Shown: positions 39,981 through 49,542 of the stretch, piece by piece
Position numbering within the stretch: position 1 is the stretch's first letter
Layout: the number at the start of each line of letters is the position of its first letter
Assembly: GCA_958439205.1 (NCBI GenBank)
Contig: OY288189.1
Coordinates: 2,433,001 to 2,497,000 of the forward strand
From: an uncultured Allorhizobium sp.
Lineage (GTDB): Bacteria; Pseudomonadota; Alphaproteobacteria; Rhizobiales; Rhizobiaceae
Length of the DNA stretch: 64,000 nt
Direction: 5' to 3'
The notes under the pieces: generated by a model
What the model saw: the letters and a program-made list of their open reading frames with translations, nothing else
Databases searched by the model: none
What the model was told of the DNA's origin: nothing
Translations under genes and position numbers: made by a program

Positions 39981-42900
39981 GCGCGACAGAGAACGGTTCC
40001 GAACAATCCGGGCGCAGCTTCACCGCGCTTTTTGTCCGCCGGCCGGTTCTGGCGGCGGTCCTCAACACCCTTCTTGTCGTGGCCGGTCTTGCCGCCCTTG
40101 CAGGCATCGAAATTCGCGAACTGCCTGACGTCGACCAGCCGGTGATCACGGTCAGCACCGACTACGACGGTGCTTCTGCGCAAACCATGGACCAGGAAGT
40201 CACCCGGATTATCGAGGGCGCCGTTGCCCGCGTGAGCGGTCTGAAATCCATGTCGTCGCGCTCCTCGTTCGGCGAGAGCCGCACGACGCTCGAATTCAGC
40301 GACAATGTCGATCTTGCCGTTGCCGCAAACGACGTGCGCGATGCGCTCGGTCGGGTGCGCAACCAGTTGCCCGACGACACGGACGAACCGCGGATCGTCA
40401 AGGCGGATGCCGATTCCCAGCCGATCATGCGTCTTGCCGTGACATCCACGACGCTTTCCATGGAAGATCTGACGCTGCTGGTGGAGAACGAGATCTCCGA
40501 CCGACTGGCGGCTGTCGAAGGCGTTGCCGACGTCCAGATCTATGGCGACCAGGAAAAGGTCTTCCGCATCGACGTCAACCAGGCGGCGCTTGCGAGCCGC
40601 GGCCTCAGTGTGGCCAGTCTTGCGACCGCGTTACAGAATTCCTCGCTCGATGTTCCCGCAGGCTCCCTTGAATCGCAGACGCAGGACATCGTCGTCCGGG
40701 CGACAGCCAGCCTGACCACAGTCGATGATTTCGAGAACGTGCTGATCGGTGATCGCGTGCGGTTGCGCGACGTGGCAACCGTAACGCTTGGCCCCGATGA
40801 CGGCTCGACCTCGCTGCGCTCAAACGGCGTCCAGGGCGTCGGCCTTGGCATCATTCGCCAAGCGCAGTCAAACACGCTGAACATCTCGGCAGGCGTGCAT
40901 GCCGCCGTGGATGCGATGGCGAGCGCGCTGCCAGACGGCACGCGGGTGATCATCACCAGCGACGACGCGGTCTTCATCCAGGGCGCACTGCACGAAGTCG
41001 AGCTGGCACTCGGTCTCTCTGCCGTCATCGTTCTCGTCGTGCTTTATCTCTTCCTGCGCGATTGGCGGGCGACCTTGATCCCTGCATTGACCATGCCGGT
41101 TGCTCTGATCGGGACGCTGGTTGCGATCTATCTCGTCGGCTTCTCGCTCAACATCCTGACCCTGCTTGCGATCGTGCTTGCAACCGGTCTCGTCGTCGAC
41201 GACGCGATCGTGGTGCTCGAAAACATCGTGCGTCGTCGGTCCGAGGGCATGGGCCCGCGAGCGGCGGCCGTGCTCGGCACCCAGGAGGTGTTTTTTGCCG
41301 TGCTGGCGACCACGGCAACGCTTGCCGCGGTCTTCGTGCCGCTCTCCTTCTTGCCCGGTCAGCTCGGTGGTCTTTTCCGCGAGTTCGGTTTCGTGCTTGC
41401 CTTCGCCGTGCTGCTGTCCTCGGTCACGGCACTGACATTGTGCCCGATGATGGCATCGCGCATGCTGACGCGGGAAACCAAGGAAGATCACGGCGTCTTA
41501 GGCGCCTTTGGCAATCGCTTTGCCGGTTTTTATGCCCGGACGCTCCGCGCCTGCCTCGGCAATCCGCTGATCGTCGGCGTTTTCGCCCTGGTGTTCTCCG
41601 GGGCGGCTTACCTCGCCTTCACGGCGATCCAGAGCGAAATCACACCGCGCGAAGACCGCTCCATGGTGATGATGCGGCTCTCCACGCCGCAGGGTTCCAG
41701 CCTGTCCTACACGCGCGATCAGCTGCAGCGGGTCGAGGAGAACCTCAAGCCACTGCGCGACAGCGGTGAGATCCAGAATATCTTCTCGATCTCGGGTCAG
41801 GGCTCCTCCAACAGCGCCTTCATGGTGATGACGCTGGCGCCGTGGTCTGAACGCGAGCGGACCCAGGACCAGATCGTGCAGGACGTGAATGCCGCCGCCG
41901 CCCAGGTGCCGGCGCTGCGCGGCAACGTCTTCCAGTCGAACAGTCTTCGCATCCGTGGGGCCGGCAGTGGCCTGCAGATGGCGGTCGTCGGCTCCAACCA
42001 CGAGACGCTGACGGCAGCAGCCCTGCAGATCGTCGATCAGCTCAGGGACCGGCCGGAGTTCCAGACGCCTCGTCTCGACAACGAGCCGAGCCAGGCGCAG
42101 ATCTCCGTCACGATCGACCGTGAGCGCGCGTCCGATCTTGGGATCGATATCGGAGCGATCGGCACATCGTTGCAGGCGCTGCTCGAGGGTCGCTCGGTCA
42201 CCGATGTCTTTGTTGACGGCAACTCGATCCCGGTTCGTCTCGTGTCGAGCACGCAGCCGATCAACGATCCGACGGATCTTGAGAACATCTTCCTGACGAC
42301 CTCTGACGGTCGTGTTGTGCCGATGTCGTCGATCGCGTCTCTCGAGGAAAACGCCGTTTCGCCGACGCTGAACCGCGAGCAGCAGCTTGCCTCGGTCTCC
42401 TTCTCGGCCGGCCTTGGCGATGGTGTTGCACTGGGTGACGCCGTCGAGATGGTGACCGAGATAGCCCAGCCGCTTCTGCCGCCGGGGTCGCGTCTGCTTC
42501 CGCTCGCCGAAGCCGCGACGCTGGAGCAGAACAGCTATGGCATGGCGCTGACCTTTGGCTTTGCGATTGCGATCATCTTCCTGGTGCTCGCGGCGCAGTT
42601 CGAAAGCGTGGTGTCCTCGCTGATCATCATGGCGACGGTGCCGCTCGGGCTTGCCTGTGCCGTATTCGCACTGGTCGTGACGGGATCGTCGCTCAATGTC
42701 TACAGCCAGATCGGCCTTGTTCTGCTTGTCGGGGTCATGGCGAAGAACGGCATCCTGATCGTCGAATTCGCCAATCAGCTGCGCGACCGGGGGCTCTCCG
42801 TGCGAGAGGCGATCGAGACGGCCTGCACCATCCGCCTGCGTCCTGTCATGATGACGATGATCGCGACCGTGCTTGGTGGCGTGCCTCTGGTGCTCGCCCA

Positions 42901-43126
42901 AGGGGCGGGTGCGGAGGCGCGCATCGCGCTCGGCTGGGTAATCGTCGGCGGTCTCGGGTTTGCGACGCTGGTGACGCTCTACATCACACCTGTTGCCTAT
43001 CTGATGCTCGCCCGCTTCTCCAAGCCGCATGCTCAGGAAGAAGCACGGCTGAAGACGGAACTGGAGGATGCGACGCTCAAGATCGCCAATGATGCGGGCC
43101 TGCCGCCGCGGATCGCAGCAGAGTGA
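39977..43126 (+). CDS. RND-family efflux pump, inner-membrane subunit
   Basis: A 1049-residue proton-driven pump of the AcrB/MexB superfamily. It has twelve transmembrane helices in two halves and two large periplasmic loops. Key blocks are the first-helix region PVLAAVLNTLLVVAGLAAL, LPDVDQPVITVSTDYDGASAQTMDQEV, the proton-relay helix NILTLLAIVLATGLVVDDAIVVLENI (with the two adjacent Asp), and the repeated GLVLLVGVMAKNGILIVEFANQL in the second half. It is coupled to the upstream adaptor. The closest functional group could be the broad multidrug (HAE1) family, but the substrate is not deducible. Confidence 0.94.
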   Translation: MSATENGSEQSGRSFTALFVRRPVLAAVLNTLLVVAGLAALAGIEIRELPDVDQPVITVSTDYDGASAQTMDQEVTRIIEGAVARVSGLKSMSSRSSFGESRTTLEFSDNVDLAVAANDVRDALGRVRNQLPDDTDEPRIVKADADSQPIMRLAVTSTTLSMEDLTLLVENEISDRLAAVEGVADVQIYGDQEKVFRIDVNQAALASRGLSVASLATALQNSSLDVPAGSLESQTQDIVVRATASLTTVDDFENVLIGDRVRLRDVATVTLGPDDGSTSLRSNGVQGVGLGIIRQAQSNTLNISAGVHAAVDAMASALPDGTRVIITSDDAVFIQGALHEVELALGLSAVIVLVVLYLFLRDWRATLIPALTMPVALIGTLVAIYLVGFSLNILTLLAIVLATGLVVDDAIVVLENIVRRRSEGMGPRAAAVLGTQEVFFAVLATTATLAAVFVPLSFLPGQLGGLFREFGFVLAFAVLLSSVTALTLCPMMASRMLTRETKEDHGVLGAFGNRFAGFYARTLRACLGNPLIVGVFALVFSGAAYLAFTAIQSEITPREDRSMVMMRLSTPQGSSLSYTRDQLQRVEENLKPLRDSGEIQNIFSISGQGSSNSAFMVMTLAPWSERERTQDQIVQDVNAAAAQVPALRGNVFQSNSLRIRGAGSGLQMAVVGSNHETLTAAALQIVDQLRDRPEFQTPRLDNEPSQAQISVTIDRERASDLGIDIGAIGTSLQALLEGRSVTDVFVDGNSIPVRLVSSTQPINDPTDLENIFLTTSDGRVVPMSSIASLEENAVSPTLNREQQLASVSFSAGLGDGVALGDAVEMVTEIAQPLLPPGSRLLPLAEAATLEQNSYGMALTFGFAIAIIFLVLAAQFESVVSSLIIMATVPLGLACAVFALVVTGSSLNVYSQIGLVLLVGVMAKNGILIVEFANQLRDRGLSVREAIETACTIRLRPVMMTMIATVLGGVPLVLAQGAGAEARIALGWVIVGGLGFATLVTLYITPVAYLMLARFSKPHAQEEARLKTELEDATLKIANDAGLPPRIAAE

Positions 43127-43198
43127 CGGGGAGGGGCGCCGTGCTCCTCCTGCGCCCTTCGGACGTCTGGACAATTCCCGAACCCTATCCCATAGCAG

Positions 43199-43227
43199 GG
43201 GCGTGTCGGCGCAATGCCGACGCGCCC
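43199..43227 (+). other. strong 12-bp hairpin before the FAD oxidase gene
   Basis: Arms 43199-43210 and 43216-43227 pair over 12 bases with one G-U pair and loop GCAAT. It lies 73 bases after the RND stop and 27 bases before the FAD oxidase start, without a T run. It may act as terminator, mRNA stabiliser, or a 5' leader element of the oxidase gene. Confidence 0.5.
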
Positions 43228-43253
43228 TATGACACTGTATCGGGAGGTCGCGG

Positions 43254-44663
43254 ATGGCCCGCAAGGATGTGATCGACGGCAAGCGCAATGAAGAGGGCAT
43301 CGCGCTGGTTGTGCCCATCCTCAAGCAGCGTTTCGGTGAGCGTTTCCAGACCGGGCAATCCTTCCGTGACCAGCACAGTCACACCACCACCTATCTGCCG
43401 TCGCAACGGCCCGATGGTGTCGTCTTCGTCGAAACCAGCGGCGATGTGCGGGAGGTGGTGCGGGTGTGCGCCGCGCATCGCGTGCCGATCGTGCCCTTCG
43501 GCACCGGTTCCTCGCTTGAGGGACAGGTCAACGCGCCCTTCGGCGGCATTTCGGTCGATTTCACCCGGATGAACCGGATCATGAGCGTGAATGCCGAGGA
43601 TCTCGACTGCACCGTGGAGCCCGGCGTAACCCGTGAGGACCTCAACACCTATCTGCGCGATACCGGGCTGTTCTTCCCCATCGATCCCGGTGCCAATGCC
43701 TCGCTCGGCGGCATGACGGCGACCCGCGCCTCCGGCACCAATGCGGTGCGCTACGGCACGATGAAGGACAATGTGCTGGCGCTGACCGTCGTCACCGCCG
43801 ATGGCGAGGAGATCCGCACCGCGCAGCGGGCGCGCAAATCGTCGGCCGGCTACGACCTCACCCGCTTGTTTGTCGGCTCGGAAGGGACACTCGGCGTTAT
43901 CACGTCGGTGACGCTGCGTCTGCAGGGCATCCCCGCCAAGATCAGCGGTGGCGTCTGCGCCTTTCCAACGCTCGAAGATGCCTGCAATGCGGTGATCACG
44001 ACGATCCAGATGGGCATTCCGGTCGCCCGCATCGAACTGCTCGACGAGATGCAGATCCGCGCCTGCAATGCCTATTCGAAGCTCTCCTATGCCGAGCGTC
44101 CGACGCTCTTCGTTGAATTCCACGGGACGGAAGAGACGGTGGCGCTGCAGGCCGCGCAGTTCGGTGAGATCGCAGCTGAGTTCGGCGGCGGTGAGTATGC
44201 CTATACCGCCAATGCCGAGGAGCGGACCCAGCTCTGGAAGGCGCGCCACAATGCCTATTGGGCGAGCCGGGCGCTGGCTCCGGAACTTGCGGCCCTATCG
44301 ACTGATGTCTGCGTGCCGATCTCAAGGCTCGCAGAATGCGTGGCGGCAACCCAGGCCGACATTCGCGAGCAAGGCTTCCTCGCGCCGATCGTCGGTCATG
44401 CGGGCGATGGGAATTTTCACGTTCTCCTGCTCTTCAACGACAAGGACGAGGCGGACGTTGCGAAGGCGGAAGCTTTCCTCGAACGCCTGAACGGCCGGGC
44501 GCTTTCAATGGAGGGCACCTGCACGGGCGAACATGGGATCGGGCAGGGCAAGATCGGCTATCTGGAACAGGAGCTCGGCTCGGCGCTGCCTGCCATGCGG
44601 GCGATCAAGTCGGGGCTGGACCCCGATAACATCTTCAACCCGGGCAAGATCTTTCGCCTGTGA
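43254..44663 (+). CDS. FAD-linked oxidase of the GlcD/D-lactate dehydrogenase type
   Basis: A 469-residue flavoprotein of the vanillyl-alcohol-oxidase fold, which oxidises 2-hydroxy acids such as glycolate or D-lactate. It has an FAD-binding domain (VPIVPFGTGSSLEGQ, IDPGANASLGGMTATRASGTNAVRYG), the C-terminal cap, and the family end motif SMEGTCTGEHGIGQGKIGYL. Substrate cannot be set from motifs alone: D-lactate dehydrogenase (cytochrome) and 2-hydroxyglutarate-type relatives share them. The ATG at 43254 follows CGGGAGG. No GlcE or GlcF gene is next to it, which favours a single-subunit enzyme. Confidence 0.88.
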   Translation: MARKDVIDGKRNEEGIALVVPILKQRFGERFQTGQSFRDQHSHTTTYLPSQRPDGVVFVETSGDVREVVRVCAAHRVPIVPFGTGSSLEGQVNAPFGGISVDFTRMNRIMSVNAEDLDCTVEPGVTREDLNTYLRDTGLFFPIDPGANASLGGMTATRASGTNAVRYGTMKDNVLALTVVTADGEEIRTAQRARKSSAGYDLTRLFVGSEGTLGVITSVTLRLQGIPAKISGGVCAFPTLEDACNAVITTIQMGIPVARIELLDEMQIRACNAYSKLSYAERPTLFVEFHGTEETVALQAAQFGEIAAEFGGGEYAYTANAEERTQLWKARHNAYWASRALAPELAALSTDVCVPISRLAECVAATQADIREQGFLAPIVGHAGDGNFHVLLLFNDKDEADVAKAEAFLERLNGRALSMEGTCTGEHGIGQGKIGYLEQELGSALPAMRAIKSGLDPDNIFNPGKIFRL

Positions 44664-44737
44664 CTGCAAGAGCTTGCGGGTTGCCCCGGCGGTGAATTGC
44701 GTTACCTTCGGGCCGTCAATCAAGGGAGTAGCATTCG

Positions 44738-47700
44738 GTGCTCGGACGCATACTGGTAACGCTCGGCGGACTTCTGGTGGTTGCGCTCTTTGCCGCGCTG
44801 CTGGCGCCAGTTTTTGTCGACTGGACCAATTTCAGGCAAAACTTCGAGGACCAGGCGAGCCAGTTGCTCGGCAAGAAGGTCGTGGTTAATGGCGCCGTCA
44901 GCGCCCGCATCCTGCCGTTTCCTTCGGTCACGATGGAGGATGTCACTGTCGGTACCGATATCGACGGCACACCGCTCGTTCGCGTGGCGCGCTTTTCCCT
45001 CGATGCCGAACTGGCGCCCTTCCTCTCCGGAGAAGCGCGGATCTTCGACATGCGGATCGAAGAGCCGAAGGCACGCATCCGACTGCTGGCTGACGGAACA
45101 CTCGATTGGCTGCGCGGCAGCCAACCCCGCCTTCCGGCGCGCACCGTCGTGCTCGAAAAGGTCTCCGTCAGCGGTGGCACGATCGAGTTCATCGATCAGC
45201 AGTCGGGCCGCAACCGCATTCTCACCAATCTCGATGCCGCCATCTCGGCCCGCACGCTAGCAGGGCCCTGGTCCGTCGAGGGAACAGCCGCTCTCGACGG
45301 GGAGGCTGCGCGCTTCGGCCTGACGACGTCAGAACCCATCGGTGCAGCGCTGCCGCTTCGGTTGCGGATCGATCCGGAGATGCGCCCCTTCGACCTGATG
45401 CTGGAAGGTGAACTGGCGCTCGAAGACGGCAAGCCGCACTATACGGGGAATTTTACCTCCACGTGGAAGGTTGCGACCGAACCCACCTCAGATCAGGGCC
45501 AGAAGCCGGCTCCGGCACCGAGGGTGCGCGGCGAGTTCAAACTCGCCAATGACAGCATCGCGATCCCGAGCTACCGCCTCGAACTGGGTGAGATCGCCGA
45601 CCCTTACGTGATCACGGGCGAAGCCAAGCTCGATACGGGCGCAAACCCCGAATTCCTGCTGACCGCCGAGGGCCAGCAGGTCGATGTGAACCGGCTTGCG
45701 GCGGACGGGAGCCAGGCCAAGACGTCACGCAACGGTTCCGTTTCCATGCAGCAGCGAATGGCGCTTCTCTGGTCGACGGCCGCGCAGATCCCGGTCCCCA
45801 AGGTCCCCGGTCGAGCCACGCTGCGCCTGCCGGCGATTGTGGCCGGCGACACGGTGTTTCGCGACCTGCAGCTCGAAGTGCGTCCTGCCGGCGACGGCTG
45901 GACTGTGGACCGCGCTGTAGGCCTGTTGCCGGGGCGTACGCAGGTGGAGGCGAGCGGTCGGCTGGTGCTCTTGGGTACGCCGTCTTTCGAAGGCAACCTG
46001 CTCGTTGCCTCGACGCAGCCTTCGGGATTGGCCACCTGGATCTCCGGCCGTGTCGATCCGGCGATCCGCGGACTTGCCTCTGCGGGCTTTTCTGCTTCGG
46101 TGAACCTCACTCCGGACCTGCAGCGTTTCGAGAATCTGGAACTCGCCATTGGGGCAGAGCCGCTCAAAGGCCGGATCGAACGGGAATCGCGCAACGGCGT
46201 GGCGGCCAGCCTTTCCATCGATCTCACGGGCGAGGGGCTCGACCTCGACGCGGCAAGGGCGATTGCCGCCCTCATGGTCGGTGAGGATGCCGAACAGCGG
46301 CTGCTTGCTGAGCGGGTGGCGACCCGGCTGAAGGTCGATGCGCTGCGAGCCTTCGGCGTCACAGCGGACGATGTCGAAGCGATTGCAACCTATCAGGACG
46401 GTCAGCTCGAGATCGAGCGCCTGAACCTCGGCAGCGTGGCCGGTAGTACGCTCCGCATCAGCGGAAATTTGCGTGACGCCGAAACCCAGCCGGTTGGCGA
46501 AGCGCAGGTCCAGTTCTCGTCCGCCGATCCCGGACCATTCCTTGCGCTGCTTCAGGAACGGGTTCCAAACAGCCCCCTCATCGCCCGACTGGCGAATGCT
46601 GCATCCTGGTATGAGAATACCGATCTGCGGATGGTCCTGAGCGTACCTGAAACGGGCGCGATCAGCCTGGAGACAAGTGGCCGCGTCAACGACAGCGCTG
46701 TCTCCGTCAAGGCAGGTGCGGAAAGTTCCACGTCGCTTTTCACAGGCGCAAAGCGGACGATCGATCTTCGGCTCGAAAACCAGGAGGCGCAGATCCTTCT
46801 CGGGCAGGTGGGCTTTGATCCCTTGCCCTGGACCATTGGCGAAGGCGGTGTTCTGACGCTTGTGCTGGAAGCCGCCGGTGACGAGAATGCGGATGCCGTT
46901 GTGCGCTTTGCCGGTGCCGTCACGACGCTCGACGCGACCGCGCAGCTGACCTCGCTCGACACGCCGAACCTCCTCGATGGCGACTGGGACGTGTCGCTCG
47001 AAAGCGAGGATATCGGTCCTTATCTGATGGCGCTCGGGCTCAGCCTCCCCGATGCCGCAACCGGTTTGCCCATGGCGGGCGAGATGCAGTTTGCGCTTGC
47101 AGAAGGCAAGCTGGCGGTCGAGACGATGAAGGGCCAGCTGGCCGACCAGGCGGTCAGTGCCCAGGGCAGTGTCGACCTGACGGCAACTGTTCCCTCAATC
47201 GCTGGGACGGTAGCGCTCGATCAACTGGATCTGGACTGGCTGGCGGAGATCATGGCGGGGCCGCTCACCGATCCGGCGAGTGGTGCATTGTCTGAAGTTG
47301 CTCTCAGCCCCGTCGCCCTGCCGTTCGATCTCGACCTTGGCCTGACCGTCAAGCGCTTGTGGCCGGGGCTTGGCGAGGCGATGACCGATGTCGGCGCCAA
47401 ACTCCGCAACCGGGCCGGCGAGCTGACCCTCGATGAGGTCTCTGCAGACTGGCTGGGCGGGAAGATGACCGGAAGGTTCTCGCTTGCCAATACGGATGGG
47501 AACGGCTTCCTGCAGGCTCGCCTCGACCTTGCCGACAGCGATCTCGCCCGCAGTCTCAACGCCTTGCGCGTCGAGCGCGGCATCGAGGCGAACGACAGCC
47601 CATCCGGCCGGATGGATGTCACCTTCGTCGTGGAAGGCGGCGGCAAGACGCCGACCGAACTCATCGGACTGGCGAGTGGATCCGGGCAGGTCCGGGTTCA

Positions 47701-48478
47701 AGGACTTGCCGTAGGCGGCCTCGACCTTAAGGCCATGCCGCGGATCATCACCGAGGCGGATGCCGTCGGTACCGAGATCAACCAGGAGAAGGTGCTGGCA
47801 CTGGCCGAGCGTTTGGTGATGGACGGTGCGTCACAGCTCGGTGATGTCACGGTGCCTTTCGCACTCTCCGATGGAACAGTGCGGGTGCAAGCCGCGACCC
47901 ATCAGACGGCAGAGGCGAAGCTTGATGGCGGGCTACGGCTGGATTTGCGCGCCGGCACACTCGATGCGGACATTGGTATCGGTTTCGAAGCCGGTGACGC
48001 CGCGATGGAGGGTGCGCAGCCGAATGTGCGGCTGCTGCTCACAGGACCGGTTCTCGAGCCGGGATCCGAGCTCGATGTAACGGAACTCACCAACTTCCTG
48101 TCTCTGCGCGCCTTTGAGACCGAGCGTCGGCGTGTGGAGGCATTGCAGGCCAGCGTTCTCGAAAAGCAGAGGCTCCGGCGTGAAGCCGCCCTTGCTCGTT
48201 CTCGCGCCGAGGAGCGGGCGCAGGCCGAGGCAGAACGTCTGCGGCTGGAGGAGGAGGCGCGGCAGAAGGCTGAGGCTGACGCAGCGGCTGCGGCAGAGGC
48301 ACAAGCTGCCGCCGGTGCGGTTGCCACACCCTCCGAGCGGCCGGTTCAGGACGCTCCGGGCGATCTCGCGACCGACACGGTACCCGAACAGCCGACGCTG
48401 GAGGTAACGCCGGAGGAGCGGGTCGTTCGCCAGCCCCTGCCGGATATCCAGTTCGAAGGGTTGCCAGGCGTCAACTGA
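44738..48478 (+). CDS. AsmA-family protein
   Basis: A very large (1246-residue) envelope protein with an N-terminal single membrane helix (LVTLGGLLVVALFAALLAPVFVDWTNF) and an AsmA-type start FRQNFEDQASQLLGKKVVVNGAVSARILPFPSVTMEDV-like region, followed by long repetitive beta-strand segments that would form the elongated groove of AsmA-like lipid-transfer proteins. The C-terminus is a coiled-coil, Ala/Glu/Arg-rich (LARSRAEERAQAEAERLRLEEEARQ) and ends in a Pro-rich tail. It begins with GTG at 44738 after AAGGGAGTA. A role in phospholipid transport or outer-membrane homeostasis is inferred from the family. Confidence 0.88.
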   Translation: MLGRILVTLGGLLVVALFAALLAPVFVDWTNFRQNFEDQASQLLGKKVVVNGAVSARILPFPSVTMEDVTVGTDIDGTPLVRVARFSLDAELAPFLSGEARIFDMRIEEPKARIRLLADGTLDWLRGSQPRLPARTVVLEKVSVSGGTIEFIDQQSGRNRILTNLDAAISARTLAGPWSVEGTAALDGEAARFGLTTSEPIGAALPLRLRIDPEMRPFDLMLEGELALEDGKPHYTGNFTSTWKVATEPTSDQGQKPAPAPRVRGEFKLANDSIAIPSYRLELGEIADPYVITGEAKLDTGANPEFLLTAEGQQVDVNRLAADGSQAKTSRNGSVSMQQRMALLWSTAAQIPVPKVPGRATLRLPAIVAGDTVFRDLQLEVRPAGDGWTVDRAVGLLPGRTQVEASGRLVLLGTPSFEGNLLVASTQPSGLATWISGRVDPAIRGLASAGFSASVNLTPDLQRFENLELAIGAEPLKGRIERESRNGVAASLSIDLTGEGLDLDAARAIAALMVGEDAEQRLLAERVATRLKVDALRAFGVTADDVEAIATYQDGQLEIERLNLGSVAGSTLRISGNLRDAETQPVGEAQVQFSSADPGPFLALLQERVPNSPLIARLANAASWYENTDLRMVLSVPETGAISLETSGRVNDSAVSVKAGAESSTSLFTGAKRTIDLRLENQEAQILLGQVGFDPLPWTIGEGGVLTLVLEAAGDENADAVVRFAGAVTTLDATAQLTSLDTPNLLDGDWDVSLESEDIGPYLMALGLSLPDAATGLPMAGEMQFALAEGKLAVETMKGQLADQAVSAQGSVDLTATVPSIAGTVALDQLDLDWLAEIMAGPLTDPASGALSEVALSPVALPFDLDLGLTVKRLWPGLGEAMTDVGAKLRNRAGELTLDEVSADWLGGKMTGRFSLANTDGNGFLQARLDLADSDLARSLNALRVERGIEANDSPSGRMDVTFVVEGGGKTPTELIGLASGSGQVRVQGLAVGGLDLKAMPRIITEADAVGTEINQEKVLALAERLVMDGASQLGDVTVPFALSDGTVRVQAATHQTAEAKLDGGLRLDLRAGTLDADIGIGFEAGDAAMEGAQPNVRLLLTGPVLEPGSELDVTELTNFLSLRAFETERRRVEALQASVLEKQRLRREAALARSRAEERAQAEAERLRLEEEARQKAEADAAAAAEAQAAAGAVATPSERPVQDAPGDLATDTVPEQPTLEVTPEERVVRQPLPDIQFEGLPGVN

Positions 48479-48503
48479 CGCCGGCACACCGTGCTTTAAC
48501 GCC

Positions 48504-48866
48504 TCAGACGTATGCAGTCCTCTCGCCGAATGGCGTGTCGTCGACATCACCCGAAATATTCGTGGTGCCGATCAACTCGCTTTCGCCGGATAGCAGTGTG
48601 TTGGTTGGTTCTTCCGACGTGTTTTCCGACGCGGCTTTCAGCTGAGCGAGCTGAGCCTCGATCTGTGCCAGCTGGGCGCGCAGTTCCGTGAGGGTCTGAT
48701 TGATCTCGGCTTTTTCGTCGTCGGTGCTGGCCGAGCCCAGGGCTTCTTCCTGGGAGGAAATGCGCTTCTCCAGGCTGGCGATCTGGGCCTTCACAGCGGA
48801 TGTCGAATTGCCAGAAGATGATGAGAGGGATTGGGTTGTCGTCGTCGATGTCGAAATCGTCGTCAT
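48504..48866 (-). CDS. FlxA-like coiled-coil protein
   Basis: A 120-residue protein with a Ser/Thr-rich start (MTTISTSTTTTQSLSSSS), a coiled-coil centre (VKAQIASLEKRISSQEEAL, then LTELRAQLAQIEAQLAQLK) and a loose C-terminus. The pattern resembles the FlxA-like family, whose function is unclear. The ATG at 48866 follows GCAGGAGG, a perfect ribosome-binding site, which rejects a longer start 93 bases upstream. It converges on the AsmA-type gene. Confidence that it is a real gene is higher than confidence in the family. Confidence 0.7.
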   Translation of the reverse strand: MTTISTSTTTTQSLSSSSGNSTSAVKAQIASLEKRISSQEEALGSASTDDEKAEINQTLTELRAQLAQIEAQLAQLKAASENTSEEPTNTLLSGESELIGTTNISGDVDDTPFGERTAYV

Positions 48867-48993
48867 GAAAAACCTCCTGCTGAATGGGAAAACTAAAAAC
48901 GGCTCGCGGGTGGCAATACGAGATACGAGCGAGACATGCCCTGCGTGCGAATACAGCATGGACGATAAATCGCGATTCTTAAATATGTATGTT

Positions 48994-49230
48994 TTACATC
49001 TTATTTTGGGGTGGGGGCTGATCCGCCTGCTTTAGCGCGTGCAGGACGAAGAGGCGCAGTGCTGAGGAGAGGTTCGAATCGAGCGGTCTTGCCTCGTCGA
49101 TCTCAGCGACCAAGGCTGCAAAGCTCAATCCGCGTCTGGCGGCAATCGCCTTCAGTTCATCGAGGAAGGCATCTTCGACAGAGAAGCTCGTCCGGTGGCC
49201 ATGAAGCGTAATCGAGCGCTTGCGGATCAT
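48994..49230 (-). CDS. ribbon-helix-helix domain protein
   Basis: A 78-residue protein whose first half reads as a ribbon-helix-helix DNA-binding domain of the RHH_4 type: RSITLHGHRTSFSVEDAFLDELKAIAARRGLS, then a second helix with FAALVAEIDEARPL. It probably binds DNA as a dimer, but targets are unknown. It follows the DUF4169 gene by 66 bases on the same strand, and sspB lies further upstream, the same order being common in rhizobia. A regulatory link to either is inferred only from adjacency. Confidence 0.85.
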   Translation of the reverse strand: MIRKRSITLHGHRTSFSVEDAFLDELKAIAARRGLSFAALVAEIDEARPLDSNLSSALRLFVLHALKQADQPPPQNKM

Positions 49231-49296
49231 AGGGTTGACCGATGAAGGGATCGACAGATGAGGCCGGGATGATTGGCCGACCGCATGGATCCCACG

Positions 49297-49488
49297 TCAA
49301 TCCTGATCCGGCTTTTCAATGCGGCCTTGCTCATGCTGACGGGCATCCTTGTCGTTTAGCGCCCGCGTCAGGGACTTCTCGGCTTTCGTCCGGCCGTGAC
49401 TGATGCGGTTCTGCTCCGCCACGGCTTCGCGTTCACTGCGGACCTTGGTCTTGCGAAACTGACGGAGGTTGACGATGTCGGCTGCCAT
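49297..49488 (-). CDS. DUF4169 small protein
   Basis: A 63-residue basic protein, MAADIVNLRQFRKTKVRSER at the start and a charged Gln/Glu-rich C-terminus. The NLRQFRK motif near the start is the hallmark of the DUF4169 family, restricted mostly to alphaproteobacteria and of unknown function. It lies between sspB (after that gene's terminator) and the ribbon-helix-helix gene, all on the minus strand. Confidence 0.82.
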   Translation of the reverse strand: MAADIVNLRQFRKTKVRSEREAVAEQNRISHGRTKAEKSLTRALNDKDARQHEQGRIEKPDQD

Positions 49489-49502
49489 TCGGGATGCTCC
49501 AC

Positions 49503-49530
49503 GAAAAAGGCCGGGCGAGGGGCCCGGCCG
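49503..49530 (-). terminator. terminator after sspB
   Basis: A perfect 8-bp GC stem (49509-49516 with 49522-49529, five-base loop) follows the sspB stop by 13 bases and on the minus strand ends in TTTTT. Confidence 0.9.
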
Positions 49531-49542
49531 ATCGTCATGCGC

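Noticed and set aside
41498..43324. 608-codon open frame opposite the RND pump
   Set aside because: It is antisense to a pump gene with clear motifs and has an extreme Arg/His composition typical of shadows.
49070..49090. GGTTCGAATC as a possible tRNA T-loop
   Set aside because: It lies in the coding region of the ribbon-helix-helix gene and no matching acceptor, D or anticodon arms could be drawn around it.
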